DNA of 64,000 bases, taken from the NCBI GenBank assembly GCA_016722445.1, contig JADKIZ010000008.1, forward strand, positions 1-64,000, written 5' to 3'. The notes beneath the pieces are model-generated. The model was not told where the DNA came from and did not search any database. It saw only the letters and a program-made list of their open reading frames with translations. The stretch is from Flavobacteriales bacterium. GTDB taxonomy: Bacteria; Bacteroidota; Bacteroidia; Flavobacteriales_D; Sanyastnellaceae. The first letter of the stretch is position 1. Each line of letters opens with the position of its first letter. The position numbers and the translations under genes are program-made. Shown piece after piece: positions 1 through 10,741 of the stretch.

Positions 1-312
1 TTTGATTGTCAGGAGCAAAAGCAAGGGTGAAGTCATAGGTTGTCGCTGGCTCCAAATTGGGTAAAATGATGTGTTTGATAAATGCAAACTCGCCTTCTGT
101 ACTGGATTCTATGATCATTGACTTTGCCTTACTGCCCTGAATATTCACCGAAACGGAGACTTTACATGGATTTTCGGTCTGAACCCAAATGCATGCTTTC
201 GCATATCTACATATCCAAGCATGACATGGTATTCAAATGCAAAAGAGCATATCTGGATTAGAAAGGTGAAGGCCAGTGTTAACGATGCTTTCAGATGGAA
301 TCTACGGTACAT
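1..312 (-). CDS. secreted protein, N-terminal fragment (cut by window edge, frame-broken)
   Basis: The reverse strand starts at an ATG at 312 with a signal-peptide-like N-terminus (MYRRFHLKASLTLAFTF, then a hydrophobic run ending CSFA). That frame stops near 150. From about 233 down to position 1 another frame is open and reads like a fibronectin-III-type beta domain (LPNLEPATTYDFTLAFAP). The two parts are best joined by one indel between about 235 and 150. The rest of the gene lies outside the window. I do not recognise a specific family; surface or secreted protein is the likely role. The gene is divergent from the large secreted protein at 489. Confidence 0.45.
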
Positions 313-488
313 AGAGGTGACATTTATGCCGTGAAAATAGCTAGTTGGGAATGGAAGATCGGGGTATTTTAGAAGATTTTTTCGTTAAAACGAAAAGGCC
401 AAGCAACGCTTGTGAATGAAATCAAGTCATTACCTTGCGACCATATGCCTGAAATCAGGCAAACCTCAACTACACTGTTACTACCGAT
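313..488. promoter_or_regulatory. divergent intergenic region with palindrome and possible promoter
   Basis: This is the gap between two divergent exported-protein genes. A perfect 8-bp inverted repeat (TTTTCGTT at 379-386, AACGAAAA at 389-396) may be an operator or a weak terminator. TTG at 410-412 and TACCTTGC at 431-438, 18 bp apart, resemble the Bacteroidota -33/-7 pair (TTTG / TAnnTTTG) but match imperfectly. Confidence 0.25.
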
Positions 489-3400
489 ATGCAGAAACTG
501 GTATTATTTGTCATACTGATTTTTACTTGTTTTTTGTCCAACGGACAAATTACGAGTACAGGCTGTCAAGGGGAAACCCAATATACCAATGGCAATCCCA
601 ACGATCCGATTTACTATTTTGAATTGGGACAAACGGGTGATCTCACAGCGACACCTCCTGGTGGCACGCCAGGCTGGAATTTTGTCTGGTCGAAGTTTAC
701 TGTTGGTGCAGCTGGTTGGACTTTTTATTCTTCTGAAAACAACGTTTCCTCTTCTACAATTTCAAATCTTACAGGTGGTGCATATACTGTGACCATCACG
801 GATGGCACTGGAACAGTTGTAGGATGTTATGTTGCCTGGGTATCTCAGGTATTGGCAGAAGCAACTGTTGATGTTGCGCCAATTGCACCTGGATGCACCG
901 GTCCGGTTCAACTCAATGGAACCATCAATTATGGAAGCATTACGCCATATTCGAATCTCCCTGCATTTCCAATGCTGATAGATGCCAATACTCAAATCAG
1001 TGTTTGTTATACGGCGACTCACACATGGGTGAGTGATTTAGCTTTTTACATGATTGGACCTGCTACTTGTGGCAGTCCTACTTTGCTTATGATGCCGAAT
1101 CCTGGAGCGATAGGACAAGGTTCAGTATGTAACTCCGGTAATAATATCTCGAATTTGTGTTTTTCGACAGAATCAACCAACAACATCAATGTTTGTAATC
1201 CAGCACCATCAACACTTTCGGGCACATATGGAACATACGGTGCATCACCTACAGCCATCAACTGGAGTACAATTTATGGATGTGATGCAAGTACTGCTGG
1301 TTGGTCTGTTCAAATTTATGATTGTATAGGAGGTGACGTTGGCGCATTGACTGATGCAACAATATCCTTCACAGGAACTAGCGCGTGTGGTAACCCACAA
1401 ACTGTGGTTTACTCCACTCCGTCTGGCTATAGTTCTACCATCAATGACAATACATGTTCTGCTTCTACAGCATCTATATTCACTGTGCCGATTGCCAATC
1501 CGCAACCGCCAATTGAATGTGAATATGGATACGAATGGAATAGCACGCCATACGTTTATATCGCTGATTCAACCACTTCACTGAATATTCAATTGGATCA
1601 GCTGATCGATGCAGCGGGAAACGTGATGCCATGGCAGGATGTTATTTTCTCGTTGTCCATCACAAGCACTTGCGATACAGTAGCACCGGGTGAATGTTTT
1701 GGCGGCGATGGATATGATGAAGAATTGTTTGATTTAATGCCAACTGGACAAACGATCATTGATCCACTTCCAGTTCTTTGCACATCATCTGCACCACAAA
1801 CATTGATAGTGAATCAAATTGGTGGGACATGGTCGGGTCCGGGCATCGTTGATGCTGTAAACGGTATATTCGATCCTGTTGCAAGCGGAGTGGGCATTTT
1901 TACCATCAGCTATGATGTACCCAATCCTTGCATCACACCAGGAACTGTTATCATTGAGGTGCAGGAAATGCCCGTATTGAATTTAGTCACTCCTGCGGGT
2001 CTTTGTATCGATGCTAGTCCTGTAGATCTTTCTGCACTGAGCGTGAACAACGGAGGCTTGTATATCGGAAATGGAATTGTTGATCCAAACACTGGCTTGT
2101 TCGATCCTGCTATGGCAGGAGTTGGCGTGCATTTGATCTCCCTCGAAGTAGGTGGCATTTGCCCAAATTCTGCAAATGCATCCATTGAGGTGTATGAATT
2201 GCCGGTTGTTAATGCAGGCCCCGATGCTGATGTGTTACAACTCTCCTTATCAATTGGATGCCACTGGTGCAATTGGTGGAAGTTATGTTTGGTCACCTGC
2301 CGCCGGATTGGATGATTTCTTGATTCCAAATCCACAGGCCACCATCATTGCTGATCAAACGTATTTCGTTACAGGCACCGATCTGCACGGTTGTATCGAT
2401 CAGGATCATGTCTCACTTACCGTTCTTCCATTGCCTCAAATTAGTGCGCAAGCAGTAGCTCAGATTTGTCCGGGCACTTCTGTAGAGTTGATTGCAAGTG
2501 GTTCTGCAGGATCGTATTCATGGTCACCTCTAACAGGACTTTCTACTCCTAATGATTCAACTACATTGACCACATTGACCGAAACGAGTGATATACAGTT
2601 ACTGTCATTGATGGTTGTAATTTGGAAGCATCAGCCACAATTGAAGTTCCTGTTGAAGAAATATACGAAGTGGATGCAGGTCAGGATATTGCTTTTTGCG
2701 AAGGCGAAAGCACCGTATTGAATTCTACAATCATCGGCGCAAGTCCTGGTATCGAATGGATGACTCCGGATGGTGCCATCAATGGAGATCCTTATGCTGC
2801 CAACATTGCGACAGAAACTGAAGGCACATACACCCTCAAGGTATTGACTCCACTTGGTTGCGAGTACACTGATGTCGTTCATGTAGATGTAATTCCTCTG
2901 CCTGTTCTGACCTTGGTAGATGAAGTGTTTATCTGTGAAAATGGAGAAGCAATTTTACATGCTGGTTACAACTGGGATCAGGTGAATTGGAGCAATGGTC
3001 AAAACACGGCCGATATCACTGTTACTTCTGCGGGGTACACAATGTGGTGGTTACTAACAACGGATGTCAGTCTGCCGGTTCTATCGATGTCATTCCGGTG
3101 ATTTTACCAATGTTGGAATTGGGACCTGATGTTCAGATTTGCCAGGGTACAACGATTGAATTCAATTCCCCAATGAATGGAAATTGGAGTACGGGTGATC
3201 ATGACGACAACATTGTGGTGAGTTCTGCGGGTACATACACCGTTACCATCATGGAACAGAATTGCACCCGCACAGATTCAGTGCATGTGGTTGTATTACC
3301 TCTTCCATTTGTGGAATTGGGTCCTGCTGTGGTTGGATGTGTCGATCAGCCTGTTTATCTCACTGCCTATCATGAAGACAATTCATATTATGAATGGAGT

Positions 3401-3796
3401 ACCGGAGAATTTACGGATTTCATCTCTGTGATCGAGCCTGACTATTACGCGGTAACTGTTGGCAATGCATGTGGAACCATGACGGATGTTGTCAATGTGT
3501 CTTTTGAAGATTGCAGTTTCGCCATCTATATTCCAAATACATTCACTCCGGATCAGGACGGTATCAATGATGAATGGAAAATCAGCACATTCAATGTGAT
3601 CAAATTGCACCTCAAAATATTCAATAGATGGGGTGATGTGATTTTTGAAACAGAAGACCCTCAAGCCGTTTGGACTGGTGGTGCAGACAATGGCCAATAC
3701 TATGTGCCAGATGGTGTTTATTCTTTCCATCTGAAGTATGAAACCGATTTGCACGAGCTTGGTGAGCGCTACGGGACCATCAATGTCATCCGGTAG
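489..3796 (+). CDS. large secreted protein with CHU_C (type B T9SS) C-terminal domain, frame-broken
   Basis: About 1,100 residues once frames are joined. It starts with a signal peptide (MQKLVLFVILIFTCFLSNGQ) and continues with repeated immunoglobulin-like segments marked by 'VxAGPD...C' and 'LPLPxL' strings. It ends in a typical gliding-motility-associated C-terminal domain (IPNTFTPDQDGINDEWKI, FNRWGDVIFE, W-TGG, VPDGVYSF, GTINVIR), which directs T9SS export and cell-surface attachment. Three frame breaks are visible near 2230, 2592 and 3040; the protein sense carries on across each, so they look like one-base indels, not separate genes. Total length is one base short of a multiple of three, as expected from the net shift. 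Ligand or role at the surface is unknown. Confidence 0.8.
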
Positions 3797-3851
3797 AATT
3801 GTGAATTATGAATGATGAATTATGAATGATGAATTGTGGATTGAGGATGAG
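3796..3851 (+). repeat. degenerate heptanucleotide tandem repeat at a stop codon
   Basis: Eight consecutive 7-mers: gaattgt, gaattat, gaatgat, gaattat, gaatgat, gaattgt, ggattga, ggatgag. The array begins on the last base of the TAG stop of the preceding gene. It is the same kind of short tandem repeat as those at 22595 and 23013. Confidence 0.75.
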
Positions 3852-3877
3852 GAAGGAGATTTGTAGTTCGATGGCCG

Positions 3878-5538
3878 CTATGGTTTGACTTGTTTTTTAC
3901 GGATGTAAAATTTTCGGTCATCAATCAATACCCTATCGTCTGTTGGTTTTGTGATCGTCTTCGTTTTCCATTCTGTAGTTGGAACAATCCGCAAGTTTTG
4001 ATCTCCAATTGCGATATCCAAAGGCATGTCAAACCCATTTACCTGAGCCTTCCACCGATAGGATAGAATTAGTTTTCCTTTTTTCTTCTTGATCTTGTAT
4101 TCAAACTCCGGAATCGACGGATGTTTCACATATTGCTCAAAAACCCGGGTCAGATCCATTCCCGATTTTGTATTGAAAAAGGATACGACATCATTGTAGT
4201 TGACCGCAGTCATCTTGAAAGTAGTATCACTCATGTTTTTGATCATCGGCCACCAGATGTCATCATCGCCAATCACATGCCGTAGGGTGTTCAGGAAAAG
4301 CATCCCCTTCACATACATATCACCGTGGCCTTCGCGGTTTACACCATATACACCGATGATGGGTTTGTTGTTCCCAACACTATTTCTGAGTGCATTCACA
4401 TAGGTCATCGCTGTATCGTAATTGTACATACACTCCACGTAAATGGCTTCGGTGTAAGTGCAAAATCCCTCATGTATCCACATATCCGCAAGATCCTTAC
4501 AACTGACACTATTGCCCCACCATTCATGTCCGGTTTCGTGTATGATGATGTAATCGAAGGGAAGATTCATTCCTGATCTGTCCATTCCGGCGTAGCCAGT
4601 TTTATAGCGATTGCCATAGGCAATTCCACTTTGATGCTCCATGCCGAGATAGGGCGTTTCAATGAGTGCGTATCCATCATTCCAAAATGGATATTTACCA
4701 AGGTATTTTTCATAACAAGCCAACATCGGCTTCACTTGTCTGAATTGTTTGATGGCCTTTTGCTGGTTATCACGCATCACATAATAATCGAGCGCGAGAG
4801 TATCGCCATCAAATGCTTTGTATGTATCGTGAAGATGGACATAGTCACCTATGTTGACCGATACATTATAGTTGTTGATGGGGTATGAGATATTCCAATG
4901 ATAAGTTACCGTTCCATCGGCACTTTCGGTAGACGGATCTTCATTGCCGTTGGCGACACACCGCAAACCTTTGGGAACATTACAATGAATGCTCATGAAA
5001 TCGGGTTCATCAGAATGATCTTCTTTGGTTGGCCACCACAAACTTGCTCCGATGCCCTGACAAGAAACGGCGATCCAAGGAAGACCATGTTCATCTTTGG
5101 TCCAGGTGAAACCGCCATCCCATGGAGGATTTTTAGCAATGATCGGTTTACCAGAAAAATAGACGACAATATTGTCCTCGGTTCCGGCTTTGATCATTTC
5201 AGGCATATCTACAAATACAGCATCAAATTCACGGCGAAAACGGAGATCAATCCCGCGGGAAGTAATGCGTTGAATATTCATATTGGCGAACAGGTCGATT
5301 TGTAGCGTTGTAAAATCCTGTCTCGTGTTGAAAGATATTCTGTTGCTCCCTGAAATAGATTGAGAAAGTGTGTCGATCCTTAAATGAAGATCATATGATT
5401 TTACATCATAACAAGTCCTTTCAGGTCTAAGTGAACCACGCAATGTGTCGGCCCTTGAAAAATCCTTCTGCTGTTGTGCATTTGCTAGCAGTGTGCCGAA
5501 AATCAGCAACAAGATTGGGATGAAGTGTCGTTTTTCAT
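3878..5538 (-). CDS. M1-family zinc aminopeptidase, exported
   Basis: A gluzincin aminopeptidase. Zinc and catalytic residues are in HETGHEWW followed 18 residues after the second His by the Glu of IHEGF; the substrate-N-terminus motif appears as LGMEHQ. Length (about 553 aa) is that of the Bacteroidota M1 group lacking the C-terminal helical domain. I place the start at the ATG at 5538: the reading MKKRHFIPILLLIFG is a good signal peptide but needs one extra A in the A5 run just after the ATG. The interval 3878-5538 is exactly one base short of 554 codons, which supports this. The longer open frame to 5650 has an implausible N-terminus. Likely periplasmic peptide degradation. Divergent from the glycosyltransferase gene. 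Confidence 0.88.
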
Positions 5539-5688
5539 ATGGAAATACCGTGCGTGCAAGATGATACCGTTCTGCCGAAAACTGGTTCAACAAATGATGA
5601 ACGGTGTGATGCGCATAAACGAATGTATCTACAATGTAAATAATTGACAACTCTGCTTTTTCTTCGCATGTTGAGTATGATCAACGCC

Positions 5689-6950
5689 ATGAAAAAGCAA
5701 ATTGTTGTGTGTTTTGGGCCTGGACCGAAATTCAAAGGGGGCATTCAAAACTACAATACTTCCCTTGCGCTAGCATTGGACAAAATCGAAGGAACTGAGG
5801 TGCACATCGTTAGTTGGACACAACAATATCCGGCCATCATCCCGCGCGAATTCGTAGATAAAAGCAGCAAAACGGATTTGTTAAGTGGTAGTCAGGTACA
5901 GGTGAAATACATCACCAACTACAACAATCCATTCACCTGGCAGGAAACGGTCAATTACATCAGGTCGCTTGGTACTTCAAAGGTCATCATCCAGTGGAGC
6001 ATCGCATTACAAGGACTGCCCATTGGATATATGGTCAAAAGGTTGAAGCGTTCGGGCATTGAAGTGATTCTCGATTTGCATTTTGTTATTCAAAAAGAAA
6101 ATTCGAAGATTGATAAATACTTCACCAAACGCGGGATTGGCAAGGCTTCCACCTATATCGTGCACGCATTAAAAACGTGGGAAGAATTGCGCAAACTTTA
6201 TCCTGAAAAGAAAATGGAGTTGAGTTATGATGGTGCAAGGAGTAAAGATCAAACCACCGTCATCAAACTTTTTCATCCGATTTATGATTTGTTTAAACCT
6301 GATCCTCAATTCGACGTTGATCGATTTAAAGCAGAAAATCACTTGCGGAAAAATGTCTTTCTCTTTTTCGGATTTATTCGGAAATACAAAGGTCTTCATC
6401 AGGCGATTGAGGCATTCGCAAAGGTTGCTGAGAAAGAGATGATGTTTCGTTCCTGATTTGGTGAAAGTTTTTGGCAGACACTGGATCAGAAAAATTCTCA
6501 ACCCGATTGAAAAACGTATTGTTCGGAACGGCGAAAAGCTCTTCCTCAAAATCGGATGATGAGAGAAACTATCAACCGTTGGAACTCATCAAACAATATC
6601 ATCTCGAAGATCGATGTGTTGTCTTCAATACTTTCATACCGAATGAGGACGTGCACAAGTATTTTCAGGTAAGTGATGCGGCTGTGCTCTACTATCTCAC
6701 AGCAACGCCATCGGGTATTGAGTCGTTGAGTTACAATTTTTCATTACCGTTGTTGGCCACGCGTGTTGGCCATTTCCCCGAAACCATCCGCGATGGATTC
6801 AATGGCTATCTAGCCAATGACCGCGATGTGGCAGACATGGCGCGTGTGATGTTGAAATTCCTGGATCAACCTGTGGACAGAAACAATGTGACTCAATCGA
6901 CCAAGGAAATGAGCTGGACCAATTATGCCAAAGCCATACTCCATTCATGA
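5689..6950 (+). CDS. GT4-type glycosyltransferase, frame-broken
   Basis: The N-terminal half carries a GPGPKFKGG glycine loop typical of the acceptor-binding domain of family 4 glycosyltransferases. The C-terminal half has the nucleotide-sugar domain with the E-x7-E-like segment SGIESLSYNFSLPLLATRVG followed by HFPETIRDGFNGYL. The reading frame changes twice, near 6445 (the sense continues as FVPDLVKVFGRHWI) and near 6550 (continues as SDDERNYQPLELI). In-frame ATGs also occur at 5668; 5689 is chosen because MKKQIVVCFGPGP is the usual family start. Its stop overlaps the next gene's start by four bases (ATGA), so the two are translationally coupled. Probably surface polysaccharide or glycolipid assembly. 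Confidence 0.75.
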
Positions 6951-7828
6951 AAAACAATTTTGCAATTCCGGGAATTATTGTTGGAGCCATCTGTTTGATG
7001 TGTACACTGGTTTCATGCGAAAGACATGTCGCCGCAGAACCAAAACCAATTCAGGAGGTGGACGAAACGACACCGTTCAAACTGGGCGTAGTCGATTCGA
7101 TCTGGTCGTCTGCTCTTGGTGAAAATCGTATCCTGAATATTTATCTTCCAGATGATTATGACCGTGATTCTATCGCTTGGAAAAAATATCCTGTCATCTA
7201 TTTGCTCGATGGGTCAAAGGATGAAGATTTCGTCCATACTGCTGGTGTCGTGCAATTCATGAATATGATTGGCAGACTTCCCCGCGTCATTTTGGTGGGT
7301 ATCGCCAATGTAGATCGAAAGCGGGATTTTTCATTTCCTACGACGATAGAACAAGACAAAATAGATTATCCGACCACAGGAAAATCGGCGCCATTCATTT
7401 CTTTTCTGGGAAATGAATTGAAACCATTTATTGAAATGAAGTATGGTGGAACAGAACATTCCACCTTCATCGGTCAATCATTGGGAGGATTGTTGGCCAC
7501 AGAAATACTCTTCAAACATCCTTGCATGTTCGATGACTATTTGATTGTGAGTCCAAGTTTATGGTGGGATAATCAATCACTCTTTCAATATGCTGATGGA
7601 ATTCGGAAAAACGACGTGTGTGGTGAAAGAGGAGTTTATCTTACCGTTGGCACCGAAGGTGAAGAAATGGAAAAGCCGGCCGAAAAATTGGCGGCATTGC
7701 TCGATAGTATTCCCGATGAAAAATTGAAACTCACCTTTTTTCCCTTGAAGAAGGAAAACCACGCGACCATCCTACATCATGCCATTTACGAGATGATCGA
7801 GCTTCGCTATCATGCGACGACCAAATGA
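6947..7828 (+). CDS. esterase-family lipoprotein (alpha/beta hydrolase)
   Basis: A 293-residue protein with a lipoprotein signal (hydrophobic stretch ending TLVSC). The body matches the putative esterase family (esterase D / enterochelin-esterase fold): NIYLPDDYD, YPVIYLLDG, and the nucleophile elbow GQSLGG, with a C-terminal His in ENHATI. It should sit in a membrane facing the periplasm or cell surface and hydrolyse an ester substrate I cannot name. It overlaps the upstream glycosyltransferase by 4 bp and converges with the 7810-9036 gene, their 3' ends overlapping by 19 bp. Confidence 0.8.
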   Translation: MKNNFAIPGIIVGAICLMCTLVSCERHVAAEPKPIQEVDETTPFKLGVVDSIWSSALGENRILNIYLPDDYDRDSIAWKKYPVIYLLDGSKDEDFVHTAGVVQFMNMIGRLPRVILVGIANVDRKRDFSFPTTIEQDKIDYPTTGKSAPFISFLGNELKPFIEMKYGGTEHSTFIGQSLGGLLATEILFKHPCMFDDYLIVSPSLWWDNQSLFQYADGIRKNDVCGERGVYLTVGTEGEEMEKPAEKLAALLDSIPDEKLKLTFFPLKKENHATILHHAIYEMIELRYHATTK

Positions 7829-9036
7829 CGTTTCCTGCTTTGTTCCAACGCAATGAGCACGGCACAGATTAGAATCAGAATATTGGCTGTTCCAAGTAAT
7901 CCGCCTTCATCAAAGAGAAAACGGATTTGTTTTCCAACGATATCAGGGGAATTCACGCAATACGGAATGAACGCGAAGAACATAGCAATGATGTAATACA
8001 GTTTATGGCGAATCTGTGTTGTGATTAATGAGATGATGACGTAGGCAATCAATGGCCATGACCACATGAAGTGTTCAGTATCGGTGTGGGTGAGATTGGG
8101 TATCAAAGCGATGAGCAGGAAATACTCCGAAAACCGGATGTCTTCGTTTTTTTCCACTCGTTTATTTCTGATCAGAAATAGTGCAAACAACCCGGCGGTA
8201 ATCAAAAGCAATAGACCAATGAGCCAAAGACCACCATGGTGGTTCAGCAGAAAATGATTGACGATGCCGTACATCGTATTCGGACTTTCTTCCAGTTTTA
8301 CATTATGATCTTTCATGGCGAGAAGCCATTCTGCATGCAATTGAATATTGCCTTGATATCCTTTGATTAAAGTGGGCAAGAGTATACCTACCAAGATAGA
8401 ACCCATTGAAGCAAACAGTGTCGTCCACTTCTTTTTCCAAATAAAATAAGGAATGAGAATGAGGAAGTGAGGTTTGAACAACAGCAACACGCCAAACAAG
8501 ATTCCGGCGGATTTGTTTTTGTTTTTTCGGAGGAAATCAAAAATGGCAAAAGTCAAGATCAGCAAAAACAAATTCACATTACCCAAATGCAATTCGCGCT
8601 CCAGGTGATCTGCCATGAAGAGAGCAACCAAAAACAACGCCCAACTTTTTTTGCCCTTCTTCCATTCGGGGTTCGGATGAATTTCATAGAACAATTTCAC
8701 CATGAACCAACAAATGGCAGCGACAATGATGAGGTAGTAGATGAAGGATGCGACAGAATAGGGGAGAACAGCGAGTGGAATGAAAGGGATACAAGCAAAA
8801 GGAGAATATTTATAGAACCCACTGCTTACACCGAAGGCTTTACCATAGAGTTGCGTGTCATGAATGAAGGCATTTGCCGCATCATAGTATACCCTGAAGT
8901 CGGCCATCTGTGCCCGGTGATGGGCGAGTTCGAGAAAGTAGTAACCCAAACAGATCAATCCAGCAATGATGACAAACTTGCCAACAGTTTTGTCGTTGCG
9001 AAGGTTATCTGCGAAAGATGGAGTGGTGGGCTGCAC
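7810..9036 (-). CDS. GT87/DUF2029-type polytopic glycosyltransferase
   Basis: A 408-residue membrane protein with about ten hydrophobic segments. The motif MADFRVYYDAANAF with its acidic residue after the first membrane span, followed by FYKYSPFACIPFIPLAVLP, is characteristic of DUF2029 (GT87, lipid-linked mannosyltransferase-like, GT-C fold). Such enzymes use polyprenyl-phosphate sugars on the periplasmic side. The exact sugar and acceptor cannot be told. It lies three bases downstream of the 9040-9924 gene on the same strand, suggesting a shared transcript. Confidence 0.75.
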   Translation of the reverse strand: MQPTTPSFADNLRNDKTVGKFVIIAGLICLGYYFLELAHHRAQMADFRVYYDAANAFIHDTQLYGKAFGVSSGFYKYSPFACIPFIPLAVLPYSVASFIYYLIIVAAICWFMVKLFYEIHPNPEWKKGKKSWALFLVALFMADHLERELHLGNVNLFLLILTFAIFDFLRKNKNKSAGILFGVLLLFKPHFLILIPYFIWKKKWTTLFASMGSILVGILLPTLIKGYQGNIQLHAEWLLAMKDHNVKLEESPNTMYGIVNHFLLNHHGGLWLIGLLLLITAGLFALFLIRNKRVEKNEDIRFSEYFLLIALIPNLTHTDTEHFMWSWPLIAYVIISLITTQIRHKLYYIIAMFFAFIPYCVNSPDIVGKQIRFLFDEGGLLGTANILILICAVLIALEQSRKRHLVVA

Positions 9037-9039
9037 GAA

Positions 9040-9924
9040 TTATTTTTTCAGTACAAAAGTGATGAGTTCTGTGGCCGTTTTACCGCCAGATGAAACCGAT
9101 TTCCTCAATGTAAGTGATTCAACCATGCGAGATGTCGGATTCATTTTGTAATTCGTTGCAATTTTCAATTCGATGTCATCGGGTAAACTACTTCCCGAAA
9201 ACCAGGGTTGAGGATCACCTGAAAATTGTGTCTTAGCATTCTCGAGCACACTTTTGTTATAAACCTGATCGAGGTTAACTTCCATTTTTTTCGAAGGAAT
9301 ATTGTTCACCGTTACTGTGGATTCAAAAGGGATTTTGCTGCCCATTCCCGCAATTTCCATCACATCTTCTTCGATGTAATAAACACCATTGGACCATGAG
9401 TTCGCATAGATATCGAAGTACATTCTGATTTCCGGGAAGAAGACACGAAGGAAAGTCTCCACATCTTCACTGAGGCGATCAATCATTTCATCCATCATGC
9501 CTGCACCTGAATCACCAAACAGTGGCAATAACAAATTGCTCACGCTTCTGATGTGTGCGACACACTCGTCATAATTATCTACTGCGATGAGTGAGCCTTC
9601 CTTATCAAGCGTAATTTTCACTTGAAAGTCTTTGTTGAAATTGAGATAAGGCTCGAGTTCCTTTTTTTCTGCGTCAGATAAACCACTGATCACAGTCGGG
9701 CCAATTTTCCATGTTGCATGAATTCCGCCAGCATCTTCTTTATCGATGGAAAGATAGAATGGTGTCGCATTACTAGGACTCTTAGTTCCAGAACCATCGT
9801 CTTTCGATTTGGTGTATTCGAAAGTGTATTTCATACCCGGCTTATATCGGTGCCAGATTTTTACTTGAGCAGAAGTTTGCGCAAAACAAAGCAGAAGAAT
9901 TACTTGTGCGATGATGGTTCTCAT
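9040..9924 (-). CDS. exported protein of unknown function
   Basis: Reads MRTIIAQVILLLCFAQTSAQ, a clean signal peptide, so the start is placed at 9924; the longer open frame to 10068 has no plausible N-terminus. About 294 aa, rich in beta-strand-like alternation (YTFEYTKSKDDG, VKITLDKEGSLIAV), with no transmembrane segment after the signal. This pattern is seen in Bacteroidota periplasmic proteins of the DUF6263 type, but I cannot assign a family with confidence. Same strand as its neighbours on both sides. Confidence 0.65.
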   Translation of the reverse strand: MRTIIAQVILLLCFAQTSAQVKIWHRYKPGMKYTFEYTKSKDDGSGTKSPSNATPFYLSIDKEDAGGIHATWKIGPTVISGLSDAEKKELEPYLNFNKDFQVKITLDKEGSLIAVDNYDECVAHIRSVSNLLLPLFGDSGAGMMDEMIDRLSEDVETFLRVFFPEIRMYFDIYANSWSNGVYYIEEDVMEIAGMGSKIPFESTVTVNNIPSKKMEVNLDQVYNKSVLENAKTQFSGDPQPWFSGSSLPDDIELKIATNYKMNPTSRMVESLTLRKSVSSGGKTATELITFVLKK

Positions 9925-9980
9925 GTAAAGTGGAAAATTTGATTTGGAGTGCAAGATATAAACCGAAGCGAAAAAGTGGT

Positions 9981-10649
9981 TTATTGATGCATGGTGTAGG
10001 TTCTCAATCCGAACGGATCTACCTCTTTCAACTGCACGGGAATAGAACCGTCTTCGATTTGAGTACAAATGTTTTCAATCCAGATGTCTTCGCCTTCAGC
10101 TTCGTATTCATCTTTCAGGTTATGCCCGAATACCCGCGCCACACTTTGCCACATGAATGCTGAAAAGCTTCCTTTGAGTTCCTGGACAAGTTTGTAGCTA
10201 TTGTCTCCCGTTTGTCGATCGATGAGTTTGATCAGGATGACACCTTCAGAAACGGTCATGTCGCGAAGATCCTTCTCAAACTGTTTTTTCATTTCCGCTT
10301 CTGCCTGATCGAGAAGCCTTTCTTGTGCTTTGGGATCGGTGATGGTTGCACATACAGCATCATACATTTTCATCACATCTGCCGCTGCTTTGGCATACGG
10401 ATAAACTTTGATGACTTTCTTCTGCAATTTGTCGTATTGCTTTTTTTTGTGGCGATTGCCTGAATATGCCGAAACCTCAATGGGAGAGTGGGTGGCTTTG
10501 ACCATGGTATCACCGTCGATGGTGTACCAAACGGAGTTGTAGTATTCTGTAACGATGGTATCGATAACGACATACCTCACAGCCGAATCAGTTTGTGTAT
10601 AACCACAAACTGTCAGAAAAAGACTGAGGGTAAAAAGTACGGCTTTCAT
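9981..10649 (-). CDS. DUF4294 exported protein
   Basis: Start placed at 10649 (MKAVLFTLSLFLTVCGYTQ, signal peptide). The mature part contains KVYPYAKAAADVMKMYDA and LIKLIDRQTGDNSYKLVQEL followed by FSAFMWQSVARVFG, the conserved core of DUF4294, a family confined largely to Bacteroidota with no established function. About 222 aa, usual for the family. Located 56 bp upstream of the gene ending its reading at 9924-9040, same strand. Confidence 0.75.
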   Translation of the reverse strand: MKAVLFTLSLFLTVCGYTQTDSAVRYVVIDTIVTEYYNSVWYTIDGDTMVKATHSPIEVSAYSGNRHKKKQYDKLQKKVIKVYPYAKAAADVMKMYDAVCATITDPKAQERLLDQAEAEMKKQFEKDLRDMTVSEGVILIKLIDRQTGDNSYKLVQELKGSFSAFMWQSVARVFGHNLKDEYEAEGEDIWIENICTQIEDGSIPVQLKEVDPFGLRTYTMHQ

Positions 10650-10741
10650 CACGGAATCTTCTAATGCCAATTATCGTGCACAAATCGTAAACGTTTGAAA
10701 AATCGATTTGTTACTTAACACGAAGATAATTCATCAACTTT

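Noticed and set aside
762..1022. Minus-strand and alternate-frame open frames inside the large secreted-protein genes
   Set aside because: Shadows of the plus-strand coding sequence; no signal peptides or domains, and composition mirrors the opposite strand.
489..3796. Programmed ribosomal frameshifting as the cause of the breaks
   Set aside because: The break sites share no slippery heptamer or following structure, and both +1 and -1 shifts are needed within one gene.
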